Part shown: piece by piece, positions 26,316 to 35,838 of the stretch | Layout: every line of letters starts with the position of its first letter | Position numbering within the stretch: position 1 is the stretch's first letter | Translations under genes and position numbers: made by a program | Notes under the pieces: model-generated | The model's input: only the letters and a program-made list of their open reading frames with translations | The model's database searches: none | Told to the model about the DNA's origin: nothing | Source of the DNA: Lysinibacillus composti | GTDB taxonomy: Bacteria > Bacillota > Bacilli > Bacillales_A > Planococcaceae | DNA length: 64,000 nucleotides | Assembly (NCBI RefSeq): GCF_016908465.1 | Contig: NZ_JAFBDY010000017.1 | Coordinates: 1 to 64,000 of the forward strand | Direction: 5' to 3'

Positions 26316-26468
26316 AAAAAATAATTATATTTCACGGAACAAATTTTATCGCTGTTATGACCATTAACTTCAGTTGTTCCTATTCATGTTCCATTTGCAA
26401 ATTGCTATAAATGGCCAACAAGGAAACTGTTTCTTTCATTCATCTATGTTCCCTTAAAGTACTAGGGC

Positions 26469-27404
26469 TTACTCACCTACCATACCGTCATGGTCATTAT
26501 CTTGCATATATGGGTATAACCAATGATCACTCGTGATTGGCATACTATAACCTGCTGCTTTTGCTTCTTTAATCGTCACTTGTCCATTACCGTTTGTATC
26601 AACACTAGAAATATCATGGTTTTTGTTTGAACTCGTTGCTTTAGAAGGCTTACTTTCTGTTAAACCAAGTGATTTATTTACTTCATCGGGGTTCACATTG
26701 TCAAATTTATCAACGATTACTTTCCCTTTTAACGTATAGGAATATTGATAACTTGAAGGGATCTGCGTTTTCGTATTTGGATATGTGATAATTGCTTCGA
26801 AATTCGTTGCTCCCCCTGCTTTACGGATCGCGTCTTCCATATAGGCTTGATCACCATGTCGATTCAGTGTACTGTCTTGTGGGGTAATATTATAGGCATT
26901 CGATACCCCGCCTAGAGAATCAGCAATAATATGTCCTTCATCTAAAACGGGACTTTCGACTCCAGGAACCTTTGCCTCATCAGCGTAGTATCTGCCAGAT
27001 GATGTTACGGGTTCGTTTCGGTCATCTTGTAAAATGATTTTGTCAGCAATAACACGAACTAGTTGCCCGAATTCATTCGTAAAGGCCCAATATTCACGGT
27101 CCCCAAAACCAATGTCCACGACAACGTTAGATTCACGATATCCAGACAAATCACCACCATCAACTTCTATCAGTTTGTATCCTGAGAACAAATCATTAGT
27201 TGATTGGGTTGGTGTTTCCTTTACTGCTTGTTCATCGGCAACCGTTGCAGTTGTCTCTTCTGTTTCACTATTTTTGGTATTATCAGTAGTTACTTCTTGT
27301 GTAGCTGTTTCTTCCTCTGTTGTGGATACATCTTCTACGGTTGTACAACCAACCATCAAGATAGCCGTAAACAGTAAAATTAAGTAGTTCATTTTCTTTT
27401 TCAT
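26469..27404 (-). CDS. Lipoprotein DNA/RNA non-specific endonuclease with calcium-binding tail
   Basis: 311 residues. The signal ends in the lipobox LMVGC, so the enzyme is tethered outside the cell. After a Thr/Glu-rich spacer comes the nuclease domain (about 75-225) with DEGHIIADSLGG in place of the DRGH motif and NITPQDSTLNRHG supplying the metal-binding Asn. The C terminus (DTNGNGQVTIKEAKAAGY to DNDHDGMVGE) is an Excalibur-like Ca-binding module. Relatives degrade or process extracellular DNA. AGGAGAG precedes the ATG. Single gene. Confidence 0.9.
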   Translation of the reverse strand: MKKKMNYLILLFTAILMVGCTTVEDVSTTEEETATQEVTTDNTKNSETEETTATVADEQAVKETPTQSTNDLFSGYKLIEVDGGDLSGYRESNVVVDIGFGDREYWAFTNEFGQLVRVIADKIILQDDRNEPVTSSGRYYADEAKVPGVESPVLDEGHIIADSLGGVSNAYNITPQDSTLNRHGDQAYMEDAIRKAGGATNFEAIITYPNTKTQIPSSYQYSYTLKGKVIVDKFDNVNPDEVNKSLGLTESKPSKATSSNKNHDISSVDTNGNGQVTIKEAKAAGYSMPITSDHWLYPYMQDNDHDGMVGE

Positions 27405-27570
27405 TTAGGACTCTCCTATAATTGTTTCATATTGTTCATTCTAAAAATCTCGGTATATTAACATAGATTAACATTGTTAACTTATTGATAATAGCACATT
27501 TCTAGATAACATAAATATTTTCATCACAATTTATAGAATTAACTAAATTAAATGGTCCCATAAATGAAAA

Positions 27571-27612
27571 ATGAACGCATATTCTTTTTTCAAGAATTGC
27601 GCTCGTTTGCTT
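27571..27612. repeat. Hairpin-tail repeat
   Basis: ACGCATATTCTT pairs imperfectly with AAGAATTGCGCT; tail CGTTTGCTTACTATT. It lies between the nuclease promoter and the msrA stop. Confidence 0.5.
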
Positions 27613-27616
27613 ACTA

Positions 27617-28087
27617 TTACTTATATTTACTTAACATTGCTTTTGGTATATGACAATAATCGTTTGGAAATTTAGCTAACCGATCTTGATGTTCTTCTGC
27701 ACTTCTCACATAGTTTGTAAGGGGTAATACTTCAACAACTATACGGTCATAATCATTTCTCTCTAGAAGAAATGCCCTTGCTTCGTTTAAGTGTTCTTGC
27801 TTTTCACTATACACGCCCGTTCTGTATTTCTCACCAACATCCTGTCCTTGTTTATTCAAACTGTATGGATCAATTATTTCAAAAAAATACCCCATTAATT
27901 CCTTAATTGTTATCACAGTTGGATCAAATACAGTTTTTACACATTCGGCGTACCCATCATACTCCCCCTCAAGGGTGTCACTTGTTCCATTCGCTCTTCC
28001 CGCTTCTGTAAACGTAACGCCAGGTAAAGTTTTTATAAAAGCTTGAACTCCCCATAAACATCCCCCTGCAAAATAAACCGTTTCCAT
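27617..28087 (-). CDS. msrA: Peptide-methionine (S)-S-oxide reductase
   Basis: 156 residues. It repairs oxidised methionine in proteins. The catalytic Cys10 lies in GGCLWGVQ, where most MsrA proteins have GCFWG; the Phe to Leu change is next to the catalytic Cys. EGEYDGYAEC, the downstream YSLNKQGQDVGEKYRTGVY and AEEHQDRLAKFP segments are as in the family. There is no MsrB domain or gene next to it, and no recycling Cys pair at the C terminus. Single gene. Confidence 0.92.
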   Translation of the reverse strand: METVYFAGGCLWGVQAFIKTLPGVTFTEAGRANGTSDTLEGEYDGYAECVKTVFDPTVITIKELMGYFFEIIDPYSLNKQGQDVGEKYRTGVYSEKQEHLNEARAFLLERNDYDRIVVEVLPLTNYVRSAEEHQDRLAKFPNDYCHIPKAMLSKYK

Positions 28088-28149
28088 ATTGTTCTCTCCC
28101 TTACGACAAATTTCCGTATCAATCAGCTTCTAGTAATGCCAATAACAGT

Positions 28150-28641
28150 TTAGTTGATTCTATTATAGCCAAGGCGAATTTCTTGCACCTCATGATCCCA
28201 GTACCAAAACTCTAAAAATTTATTTTTATCAACATAAACCATAATTTCTACACCTTGCTCACGTCGTTTATAATAATCCTCACCATAAGATTCTATTACA
28301 TTTTCTAAAGGGGCACCTACTGAAATTCCTCTGCTTGTTTTTATATTTATATCTGTATCATGGGTAATCGCGATATTTTTTATGTTTTTGTTTTCATCAG
28401 TAATAACTCTCACACCATTCGATAAGTAGTAAAAATTCGGATTGAGAGTGTCTTTTGAAATGCTATCAGGGTTTAACTTACTAATATTTTCGTTTAGATG
28501 AATACCATTGAAATTTTCGCCTTCGAGATTTATATCCGCCGTAATCAAAGACAAAACGAAATTGGGCGTAATTAAAAAAACGATCATTAAAAAAACAACT
28601 ACCAAACCAGTACTCCCTAATAATCTCCTTTTGTTTTTCAT
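28150..28641 (-). CDS. Membrane-anchored protein of unknown function
   Basis: 163 residues. A basic start is followed by a hydrophobic helix (about 10-32, GLVVVFLMIVFLITPNFVLS) that acts as uncleaved anchor or signal. The outer domain contains repeated short beta units (ISVGAPLENVIESYGEDYY; FLEFWYWDHEVQEIRLGYN), a pattern seen in small secreted Bacillus proteins that compare a value with a stored one. No family recognised. Confidence 0.6.
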   Translation of the reverse strand: MKNKRRLLGSTGLVVVFLMIVFLITPNFVLSLITADINLEGENFNGIHLNENISKLNPDSISKDTLNPNFYYLSNGVRVITDENKNIKNIAITHDTDINIKTSRGISVGAPLENVIESYGEDYYKRREQGVEIMVYVDKNKFLEFWYWDHEVQEIRLGYNRIN

Positions 28642-29097
28642 AAAAGCTCCTTAACTATTTAGTAATTAAGATAACGAAATAGATTGGTAAAAGTTTCAAA
28701 TTTCCTCTTTATTGAGTTATAGATCTTTCATAATAAATAATATCTAACATTTCCCTTGTTCTGAAGACGTTTGAATGTTAAAAATTTATTTTTTGGGGAT
28801 AAATTATGTAGCAACTTTGGGAAAAAGAAAATAAACTCAATTTATGTAGAAAGAAGAACTTATGCAAGATAAAAAAATAGGCTTAATAAATCCTCGAAGG
28901 TACTATCCTTCGAGGAACTTTAGAGGAGTGTTTACCTTTTTCGTAAACACTTTTATTTATAACGATTTGTACTCATAAAGCATTTCCATAATTGGGTGTA
29001 GATTGTCTTGCTATTACCAATAAAGGGATTACAAGTTTATTTACTTTTGTTAAATAATAGGTAAAATGGAAATATAATCTACAAAAGGGGTGTTTAC
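28642..29097. other. Intergenic region with two tandem hairpins
   Basis: Two perfect hairpins lie close together: TCCTCGAAGG-TACTAT-CCTTCGAGGA (28891-28916) and AGTGTTTAC-CTTTTTC-GTAAACACT (28927-28951), the second followed by TTTAT. No gene precedes them on the plus strand, so they could end a small RNA. A 38-codon frame (28862-28978) runs through them but lacks a good ribosome binding site. The LysR gene's promoter should be near 29040-29080. Confidence 0.45.
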
Positions 29098-29988
29098 ATG
29101 GAATTACGTAATTTAAAAACCTTCCAAGTGGTTGCAAAGGAGCTTAATATGACTAAAGCTGCCCAAATTCTCATGTACACTCAACCTACAGTGACTACAC
29201 ATATCCAATCGCTGGAAAAGGAGTTAAATCAGACTTTATTCATGCGATCTTCCGGAAATAAAATTTCGTTAACTCCTGCAGGTAAAACTCTGAAAATACA
29301 TTCGGATAAAATCTTTGAAACAATAGAAGACCTACATAATGAACTTTCTATTTTATCCGGTCCCTCTGGTATATTAACAATTGCTGCTTCTGAATATTAT
29401 TCAGTACACTATCTATCACACTTTTTTAAAGTGTATAGCAATATATACCCGGAAGTTAAACTTCGGTTTATTCAGGCAAATAGTATTGAGGCAACAGAAA
29501 AAGTGTTAAATTCTGATGCCGATTTAGGAATAGCAGCTATTCAAGATAACTCTACATTATTAGAACATGAAATATTGGATTTTGAGAGACTTGTTTTGGT
29601 TGTTTCAAGTTCCATATATAATAAAGATAATTCTTTAAATGACTATCCTTTTCTCTCTTATTCTCCTAATAGTAGCTTCGATTGCCATATCAATAAGGCT
29701 TTTCAAACTCTTCAATATACCCCCTCCGCAACTATTGAATGTGGAAGTAGTGAAGAGATGATACGTAGAGCTGTTTTAAATGGAACAGGCATTGGCTTTT
29801 TAGGAGAAAAGGGCATACTAGAAGAAATTAATTCTAAAAAATTAATACCTTTATATTACTGTACGAAACCAATTTTAAATACAGCCATATATTTAAAAAG
29901 CAATCAGCGAAATGTAACTATTCAATCTTTTATTGATGTTTTAAAAGGGTACTGGTTAGATATAGCACCTAATAATAATTTTGAATAA
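29098..29988 (+). CDS. LysR family transcriptional regulator
   Basis: 296 residues. The winged helix MELRNLKTFQVVAKELNMTK to TQPTVTTHIQSLEKELNQ is typical, and the effector-binding domain (about 90-290) is complete. It is convergent with the amidohydrolase gene, whose 3' end it overlaps by 20 bases. The neighbouring transport and breakdown genes are the likely targets. AAAGGGGTG precedes the ATG. Confidence 0.92.
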   Translation: MELRNLKTFQVVAKELNMTKAAQILMYTQPTVTTHIQSLEKELNQTLFMRSSGNKISLTPAGKTLKIHSDKIFETIEDLHNELSILSGPSGILTIAASEYYSVHYLSHFFKVYSNIYPEVKLRFIQANSIEATEKVLNSDADLGIAAIQDNSTLLEHEILDFERLVLVVSSSIYNKDNSLNDYPFLSYSPNSSFDCHINKAFQTLQYTPSATIECGSSEEMIRRAVLNGTGIGFLGEKGILEEINSKKLIPLYYCTKPILNTAIYLKSNQRNVTIQSFIDVLKGYWLDIAPNNNFE

Positions 29989-31129
29989 TCTTTATAAAAG
30001 TTGATATTCCAATTTCCAATACACTATCATCTACTTGAAATTTAGGATGATGGTGTGGAAATTGGCTAATTTCCCCCTGCATCCCAACAAACAAATAACA
30101 ACTTTTCACTTTATCTGCATAGAATGAAAAATCATCAGATGCCATATATGGCCTAGGTTCGATAATATCCAAGTTAGGAAGATTTCGTTGAACGATTTCC
30201 TTAACTTTATTTGTTATTTCTACATCATTTACTAGTGCAGGTAACCCACTAAAGATATCTATATTTCCATTTGCTTGAAAAGCTGAACATATATTAGGAA
30301 TCATATTTTTCAATTCATGTTTAATCCTTTGACGAGTTTGTTCATTTAGGCTACGAATTGACCCATATAACCGAACTTTCGATGGAATTATATTATAAGA
30401 AGTGCCAGCATCAAGCTTTCCAATTGTAATTACAGCAGCTTCAAGTGGATCAACAATTCTACTATTTATTGAATGGACTGCCCCTATAATATGGCTTGCA
30501 ATATAGATTGGATCTACTGCTTCTTGAGGCATTGCTCCGTGGCCTCCAACACCGTTAATTTCAATACAAAAATCATCTACAGAGGCCATTACATTACCAG
30601 AATTTATCCCTATTTTTCCTTTCTCAATAGGTTGCCAAATATGCAATCCAAATAATACATCCATTTCCTTAATAATTCCCTGTGTTACTAAATTCTCTGC
30701 TCCACTTGGTGCCATTTCTTCTGAAGATTGAAAAATAAACAAGATATTTGGTTTTATTTTTTCTTTGTTTTCGGCACACCATTTTGCAACCGTTAATAAA
30801 ATCGCCATATGTCCATCATGACCACACATATGTGAAATGTTCTTCCTATTAGATTTATAGGTTAGGTCATTTTCTTCTTCTATAGGTAATGCATCGATAT
30901 CAGCCCGAAAAGCTATTGTAGGTCCATCTCCATTACCTTTCATTTTTGCAATGATATTTGGCTCATTATAGGGTAATATCTCAAAATTCAAATCTACTAG
31001 ATATTGTTTAATAAATTTACAAGTTTCCCACTCCTCTCCAGAAAGTTCAGGGTTCGCGTGGAAATGCCTCCTTAAACTAATAGCTTCCTTTTTTAAATCT
31101 TCATTTATGTCCTTTAGCACTATATTCAT
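29969..31129 (-). CDS. M20 family amidohydrolase (N-acyl amino acid type)
   Basis: 386 residues, the size of the aminoacylase/IAA-amino-acid hydrolase group M20D. Metal ligands are visible: MCGHDGH (Cys, His, Asp, His), SSEE (Glu pair), GLHIW (His) and PHHHPKF (His). The dimerisation lid (about 185-300) contains GGHGAMP. These enzymes release an amino acid from an N-acyl or similar conjugate. It is the last gene of a four-gene operon with an amino acid ABC transporter (two-base gap to the ATPase gene), which suggests that the imported compound is deacylated inside the cell. Confidence 0.92.
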   Translation of the reverse strand: MNIVLKDINEDLKKEAISLRRHFHANPELSGEEWETCKFIKQYLVDLNFEILPYNEPNIIAKMKGNGDGPTIAFRADIDALPIEEENDLTYKSNRKNISHMCGHDGHMAILLTVAKWCAENKEKIKPNILFIFQSSEEMAPSGAENLVTQGIIKEMDVLFGLHIWQPIEKGKIGINSGNVMASVDDFCIEINGVGGHGAMPQEAVDPIYIASHIIGAVHSINSRIVDPLEAAVITIGKLDAGTSYNIIPSKVRLYGSIRSLNEQTRQRIKHELKNMIPNICSAFQANGNIDIFSGLPALVNDVEITNKVKEIVQRNLPNLDIIEPRPYMASDDFSFYADKVKSCYLFVGMQGEISQFPHHHPKFQVDDSVLEIGISTFIKIIQNYY

Positions 31130-31131
31130 CC

Positions 31132-31854
31132 TTATAGCACCTTCTCTAAAAATATTTTTGTTCGTTCATTTTGGGGATTTTCAAAAAAATCTTCAGGCGA
31201 CGCTTGTTCTATCAGAACACCACCATCTAAAAAACAAATCCTATCTGCCACTTCTTTCGCAAAACCCATCTCATGTGTAACAATAACCATTGTAATCCCA
31301 GTTTCCGCTAAGAGTTTTATTACTGCCAATACCTCTTTCACCATCTCTGGATCTAATGCGGATGTAGGTTCATCAAATAACATAATCTCTGGCTCCATTG
31401 CTAATGCTCGAGCAATTGCAACACGTTGTTTTTGCCCACCAGATAATTTTGACGGATATACATCTGACTTGTCCGCTAATCCTACTTTATTTAAGAGCTC
31501 CATTGCCTGTTGAATAGCCTCTTCTTTTGGTTTCTTTTTAACAATAGTTGGAGCATAAATCATATTTCCTAACACAGTTTTATGTGGAAAGAGATTAAAA
31601 TGTTGGAATACCATTCCTATTTTTTCTCTAACTTTTAATATCTCCGTAGAAGATTTCGTTATTTCCGTATCATTAACGACAATATCCCCTTTATCTGGGA
31701 CTTCTAATAAATTCATACATCTTAATAATGTTGATTTCCCTGAACCAGATGGCCCAATTACAGCCACAACCTCCCCTGGTTGTATCTCTACTGAAATACC
31801 TTTTAAAACATCTAATTTTCCAAAAGATTTATATACATTTTCTACTTTAATCAC
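31132..31854 (-). CDS. Polar amino acid ABC transporter, ATP-binding protein
   Basis: About 240 residues, GlnQ/ArtP type. Walker [12 protein letters not shown], signature LSGGQKQR, Walker [15 protein letters not shown] and the His loop VTHEM are all intact. The frame opens at 31875, but the homologous region starts at GTG 31854 ([11 protein letters not shown]), with GGGAGG upstream; this start overlaps the permease stop by 8 bases, a typical coupled arrangement. Confidence 0.93.
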   Translation of the reverse strand: MIKVENVYKSFGKLDVLKGISVEIQPGEVVAVIGPSGSGKSTLLRCMNLLEVPDKGDIVVNDTEITKSSTEILKVREKIGMVFQHFNLFPHKTVLGNMIYAPTIVKKKPKEEAIQQAMELLNKVGLADKSDVYPSKLSGGQKQRVAIARALAMEPEIMLFDEPTSALDPEMVKEVLAVIKLLAETGITMVIVTHEMGFAKEVADRICFLDGGVLIEQASPEDFFENPQNERTKIFLEKVL

Positions 31855-32515
31855 TAACTCGCAACCTCCCTTCAAGAAGCTTCGCAGAATAAGTTAATAA
31901 AATAACTATCAAATAATAAACTAATCCTACAAATAATAGTGGCTCAAAATATACATATTGCTCTGCTGCTACTATATTTGCACGTCTTAGCAAGTCTGCT
32001 GTACCTATTGTTGATACAAGAGCTGAATCTTTTAGTAGATTAATACCCTCATTTACTAATGCAGGTAAAATGTTCTTAAATGCCTGAGGTAAAATAATAT
32101 CTAACATCATTCGATTATATGGGACTCCAAGTGAGACAGCAGCTTCCCTTTGTCCTTTATCTATAGCCATAATACCTGCTCGTATGGTCTCTGAGGTATA
32201 TGCAGCAGAGTTTAAAGAAAAGGCAATCACCCCAGCTTGTAATCCCGTAATATCATAATTAATCAACTGTGGTGTAGCGAAATAAATAATAGCTAATTGC
32301 AAAATTAAGGGGGTACCTCTGAAAACCGATGTATAAAATGTTGCAAGAGCTTTCAATACTTTAAATTTAGAAATCTTTATAATCGAGAGCAGAATTCCTA
32401 ATAGAATTCCTAAAAATGCAGAGAGTATTGTAAACTTTATTGTGACCCATAAGCCCCCTAGTATATAGGGGATGTATGGAATAATAATCTCAAAATTTAT
32501 ATTCATTTTTCCCAC
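31847..32515 (-). CDS. Polar amino acid ABC transporter, permease
   Basis: 222 residues, five membrane helices, HisM/ArtQ family. The EAA loop contacting the ATPase reads [21 protein letters not shown]. One permease gene only, so it should form a homodimer. It lies between the binding protein and ATPase genes. Confidence 0.93.
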   Translation of the reverse strand: MGKMNINFEIIIPYIPYILGGLWVTIKFTILSAFLGILLGILLSIIKISKFKVLKALATFYTSVFRGTPLILQLAIIYFATPQLINYDITGLQAGVIAFSLNSAAYTSETIRAGIMAIDKGQREAAVSLGVPYNRMMLDIILPQAFKNILPALVNEGINLLKDSALVSTIGTADLLRRANIVAAEQYVYFEPLLFVGLVYYLIVILLTYSAKLLEGRLRVSD

Positions 32516-32537
32516 TCATTTCTAAATAGAAATTTTA

Positions 32538-33311
32538 TTAGCGCATAAACCATTTATCTTCAATTTCTTTTAATTTCCCATTTTCTCTTAGTGCATTTAT
32601 TGCTTTATTAAACTCTTCTACATGCAGTGAGCCTTTAGGAAAAGCAATTGCTACATCTAAACCTGGTAAATCCTCAATTACTCCCGCCTTGAGCTTTCCA
32701 GGATTCTGTTCTATATATTCCGAAGCTACTGTCTCTTCAACTAAAACGGCATCAATTCGTCCCGTGTTTAATTCTTGAATAAGTTCGGGAAATTTATTTA
32801 ATGCAAATGTTTCTAAACCTGCTTCTTTGGCAGCATTTTCTTGTGTTGACCCTAATTGAACACCCACTTTTAAATCTTTCAAACCAGAAATAGATTGATA
32901 TTCTTCATTAGGTGATAATGCAGCAAATTTAGTTGTAAAATATGCATCCGAGAAGTCAACATTCTTTTTTCGTTCTTCAGTAGGAGACATAGCAGCAATT
33001 ACAAAATTCACGCGTTCTGATTGTAATGCTGACAGTAGCCCCGTATAATCCATATCTCTAATTTCTAGTGCAACTCCCATCTGCTCAGACAATGCATTTG
33101 CTACATCAAGATCAAATCCAACAATTTGATCTTCACCATTAGATAATTCATGATATTCAAATGGTTTATAATCTGCAGAAGTTGCCATTATTAATTTGGA
33201 ATTAGTTGCACTTGTTTCAATCTTTTCGCCTGTTCCACTTTCTCCGCCTGAACAACCTCCAACTACAAAAACTGCTATTACCAATGTCAAATGCAAAAAC
33301 CATTTTTTCAT
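32538..33311 (-). CDS. Amino acid ABC transporter, solute-binding lipoprotein
   Basis: 257 residues. Lipobox VVGGC (Cys20) followed by a family 3 binding domain: MATSADYKPFEYHE, VGFDLDVANALSEQ, VNFVIAAMSPTEERKKNVDFS and VGVQLGSTQE are the standard segments. The frame opens 45 bases earlier, but CAAGGAGG lies in front of the ATG at 33311. First gene of the operon; divergent from the cyclodeaminase-like gene. The ligand is probably a polar amino acid or derivative. Confidence 0.92.
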   Translation of the reverse strand: MKKWFLHLTLVIAVFVVGGCSGGESGTGEKIETSATNSKLIMATSADYKPFEYHELSNGEDQIVGFDLDVANALSEQMGVALEIRDMDYTGLLSALQSERVNFVIAAMSPTEERKKNVDFSDAYFTTKFAALSPNEEYQSISGLKDLKVGVQLGSTQENAAKEAGLETFALNKFPELIQELNTGRIDAVLVEETVASEYIEQNPGKLKAGVIEDLPGLDVAIAFPKGSLHVEEFNKAINALRENGKLKEIEDKWFMR

Positions 33312-33499
33312 AAAAACTCCTCCTTGCTTTATTTCTAAATAGACTACCATTTTCATTCTCTTTAGAATATTTCGAAATTTAAATAACCCATATAAGATAT
33401 TTCAATGACAATTTCAATCTGAAATCATAGATAATCTAAATATTGAGAATGCGCACTACACTTTTCTCAAATTTCAGAACAATCAAGATTAATAGAGAG
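33312..33499. promoter_or_regulatory. Divergent promoter region of the transport and breakdown genes
   Basis: About 190 bases separate the two start codons. It contains the palindromic ATTTCGAAAT and several T-N11-A dyads that could serve the LysR protein encoded at 29098. I cannot define the -10/-35 boxes. Confidence 0.35.
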
Positions 33500-34564
33500 G
33501 TGATCATTATTTCTACATTTCGAGTATTAAATCAGCATGACATTAAATCCGTATTAGAAATGAAAAGTGTTATGAATTTAGTAGAGGATGCCTATGTATT
33601 TAAAGCAAAAAAAAGTGCTTCTCTTTTCCCTATGGTGTTCCACGAATTCCACCCAGGAGTAGCAGACATGGACATTAAATCAGGTAAAATTACTGAAGCT
33701 GATATCTTTGGATTAAAGTTAGTTTCTTGGTTCGGGGAAAATCCTTCAAAGGGGATTCCTGCAGTTATCGGTACTATATTAGTTTTAGATATTACTACAG
33801 GTACTCCGCTAGGTATTTTAAGTGGTGAATATATTACATTAATGCGAACTGGTGCGGCAGCTGGAATCGGTGCAAAATATTTGGCCCGAGAAGAATCTGA
33901 GGAGTTATTAATTGTAGGGTCTGGTCATGTTGCTCCATATGCAATTCTATCTACCTTATTGGCTATGGATAATATTAAAAGAGTCACAATTTACAATGAT
34001 AATTCATTTGATCGAGCACAAACATTTAGCGATTCTATTAAAAATAAATTGTTTGAATTGATTAGCCCCTATCAAGAATCTGATGCATCCTACTATTATG
34101 AATTATTAAAGAAAATCGAAATATCATTTGTAGCCACGGATGATATTAAACTTGCAACGCAACAAGCAGATATTATTATTACAGCTACTCCATCTAGAAA
34201 ACCATTAATTCAAGATATCTGGGTTCAACCTGGAACACATATTTCCTGCTTGGGCTCAGATATGAAGGGTAAGCAAGAGATTGACGAAGAGTTATTCACC
34301 CATGCCCGTATTTTTGTAGATGACATTGATCAATCATTCGATGTGGGTGAATCTGAAATACCATATTTAAAAGGGAAATTTACAAAACAGGATGTAATAG
34401 CTGAAATTGGCGAAGTCATTTTGGGGAACGGTAAAGGTCGACTATCTGATTCAGATATTACAATCTACGATAGCACAGGAATTTCTTTACAAGATTTAAT
34501 TACTGCAAACCATATTTTAAAAATTGCTAAAGAAAAAAATGTCGGACAATTAGCCGACTTATAA
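33500..34564 (+). CDS. Ornithine cyclodeaminase / mu-crystallin family dehydrogenase
   Basis: About 354 residues. The NAD-binding loop reads LLIVGSGHVAPYA (the family has GxGxQA), and the substrate-binding Lys (FGLKLVSWF), Arg (LMRTGAAAG) and Asp (FVDDIDQ) are present. The family includes ornithine cyclodeaminase, alanine dehydrogenase, ketimine reductase and SbnB. Homology begins at STFRVLNQHD. No ATG is available there: the choices are GTG at 33500, poorly placed for a ribosome binding site, or ATT at 33509, ideally spaced from GAGAGGTG. Forms an operon with the aminotransferase. Confidence 0.85.
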   Translation: MIIISTFRVLNQHDIKSVLEMKSVMNLVEDAYVFKAKKSASLFPMVFHEFHPGVADMDIKSGKITEADIFGLKLVSWFGENPSKGIPAVIGTILVLDITTGTPLGILSGEYITLMRTGAAAGIGAKYLAREESEELLIVGSGHVAPYAILSTLLAMDNIKRVTIYNDNSFDRAQTFSDSIKNKLFELISPYQESDASYYYELLKKIEISFVATDDIKLATQQADIIITATPSRKPLIQDIWVQPGTHISCLGSDMKGKQEIDEELFTHARIFVDDIDQSFDVGESEIPYLKGKFTKQDVIAEIGEVILGNGKGRLSDSDITIYDSTGISLQDLITANHILKIAKEKNVGQLADL

Positions 34565-34576
34565 GGAGAGATAATA

Positions 34577-35713
34577 ATGAAGATTAATACTTTTAAAATC
34601 GAACACTGGATGAACTTGTACGAAATAGAAGCGGTATATAATATCGCTGAAACTTGTGTAGATTCTATAACGGTAGACGAGCTAATCGCAATTGATGGAA
34701 CGGACCCACAAGAATTCTTTAAAGAAATTGGACAAAAAAGATTAACATATGGTCACATCGAAGGTTCACCTGAATTTAAACAACTAGTCTCAAGCTTATA
34801 TGAAAATGCAGAACCTGAAAACGTTCTTGTTATGAACGGTGCAATTGGCGCTAATTTTTTAGTACTATATTCTTTAGTACAACCCGGGGATCATGTCATT
34901 ACTATTGATCCAACCTATCAACAACTTCAAGAAGTGCCTTTATCATTTGGGGCAAACGTAGATTTATTAACGTTAAAAGAAAAAAATAATTACTTACCTG
35001 ATTTAAATGAATTAAAATCACTAGTAAATGAAAAAACAAAGTTAATCATTATTAATAATCCAAATAACCCTACTGGTGCTCTCATTGAAAGAAGCATGCT
35101 TGAACAAATCGTTGAAATTGCTAGAAAATGCGATGCGTATATATTATGTGATGAAGTTTATCGTAATTTAATACAAGATGAAACTCTTAAAGTACCTTCT
35201 ATTGTGGATATTTATGAAAAGGGAATTAGTACATCTAGTATGTCAAAAGTATTCTCTTTAGCAGGTCTTCGTTTAGGTTGGCTAGTAGGGCCTAAAGATG
35301 TAATCGCTGAGTGTTTTAAACACAGAGATTATACAACAATTAGTGTCGGAATGCTTGATGATATTTTAGCAGTTCACGCACTAAAAAATGCAGATAAAAT
35401 TTTAGAGCGTAGTCGTAAAATCATTAGAGATAATTTAGCTATTTTGGATGAATGGGTAGCTAAAGAAGAGGCAATTAGTTATGTTAAACCTAAAGCAGGT
35501 ACAACAGCAATGCTAAAATATAATTTCGATATTAGTTCAGAGGAATTTTGTATACGGTTGTTTAAAGCAAATGGCGCATTCCTTTCACCTGGTTCTTGCT
35601 TCAATATGGAAGGATATCTCCGCATTGGATATGCTTGTGATACAGAGGTCCTAAAGCAAGGACTAGAAAAAGTATCAGAATTCATGAAAACACTTCCAGT
35701 TGCTGTTAAATAA
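34577..35713 (+). CDS. PLP-dependent aminotransferase, class I/II fold
   Basis: 378 residues. The PLP Lys224 lies in SMSKVFSLAGLRLGW; Asp192 and Tyr195 are in LCDEVYR; NNPNNPTG and YGHIEGSPEF complete the cofactor site. The N terminus, IEHWMNLYEIEAVYNIAETC, resembles the clade with capreomycidine synthase and PLP-dependent arginine oxidases rather than AspC, a point made from memory. Twelve bases after the cyclodeaminase-like gene with its own AAGGAGAG. It may transaminate or oxidise the imported amino acid. Confidence 0.88.
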   Translation: MKINTFKIEHWMNLYEIEAVYNIAETCVDSITVDELIAIDGTDPQEFFKEIGQKRLTYGHIEGSPEFKQLVSSLYENAEPENVLVMNGAIGANFLVLYSLVQPGDHVITIDPTYQQLQEVPLSFGANVDLLTLKEKNNYLPDLNELKSLVNEKTKLIIINNPNNPTGALIERSMLEQIVEIARKCDAYILCDEVYRNLIQDETLKVPSIVDIYEKGISTSSMSKVFSLAGLRLGWLVGPKDVIAECFKHRDYTTISVGMLDDILAVHALKNADKILERSRKIIRDNLAILDEWVAKEEAISYVKPKAGTTAMLKYNFDISSEEFCIRLFKANGAFLSPGSCFNMEGYLRIGYACDTEVLKQGLEKVSEFMKTLPVAVK

Positions 35714-35722
35714 TTTACCCTA

Positions 35723-35757
35723 AGGAAGGGCGTCCAACTTTTTTGATGGACGCCTTT
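35723..35757 (+). terminator. Terminator of the cyclodeaminase-aminotransferase operon
   Basis: AAGGGCGTCCA pairs with TGGACGCCTTT around a T-rich loop. Confidence 0.75.
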
Positions 35758-35838
35758 CCACTCTATTAAATCTTTGCACAGCATATCATATGTCCAATGT
35801 TCGTCCCAAGGCTCACTAATAATAACTTCCCTACTCGT

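Larger units (their letters stand above)
25912..26468. other. Gene-poor stretch with terminator, gene remnant and repeat
   Basis: It contains the terminator of the DUF1905 gene (26046-26090), then at about 26100-26200 minus-strand sequence that looks coding but switches frame: VKRWVYENLQELFEQVWSMV in one frame, QWFKDLDDYCINLK in the next. This is probably the decayed tail of a small gene. A hairpin-tail repeat follows at 26248-26315. Confidence 0.4.

Noticed and set aside
28862-28978. 38-codon frame through the tandem hairpins
   Set aside because: Weak ribosome binding site and the two hairpins explain the sequence better; not called as a gene.
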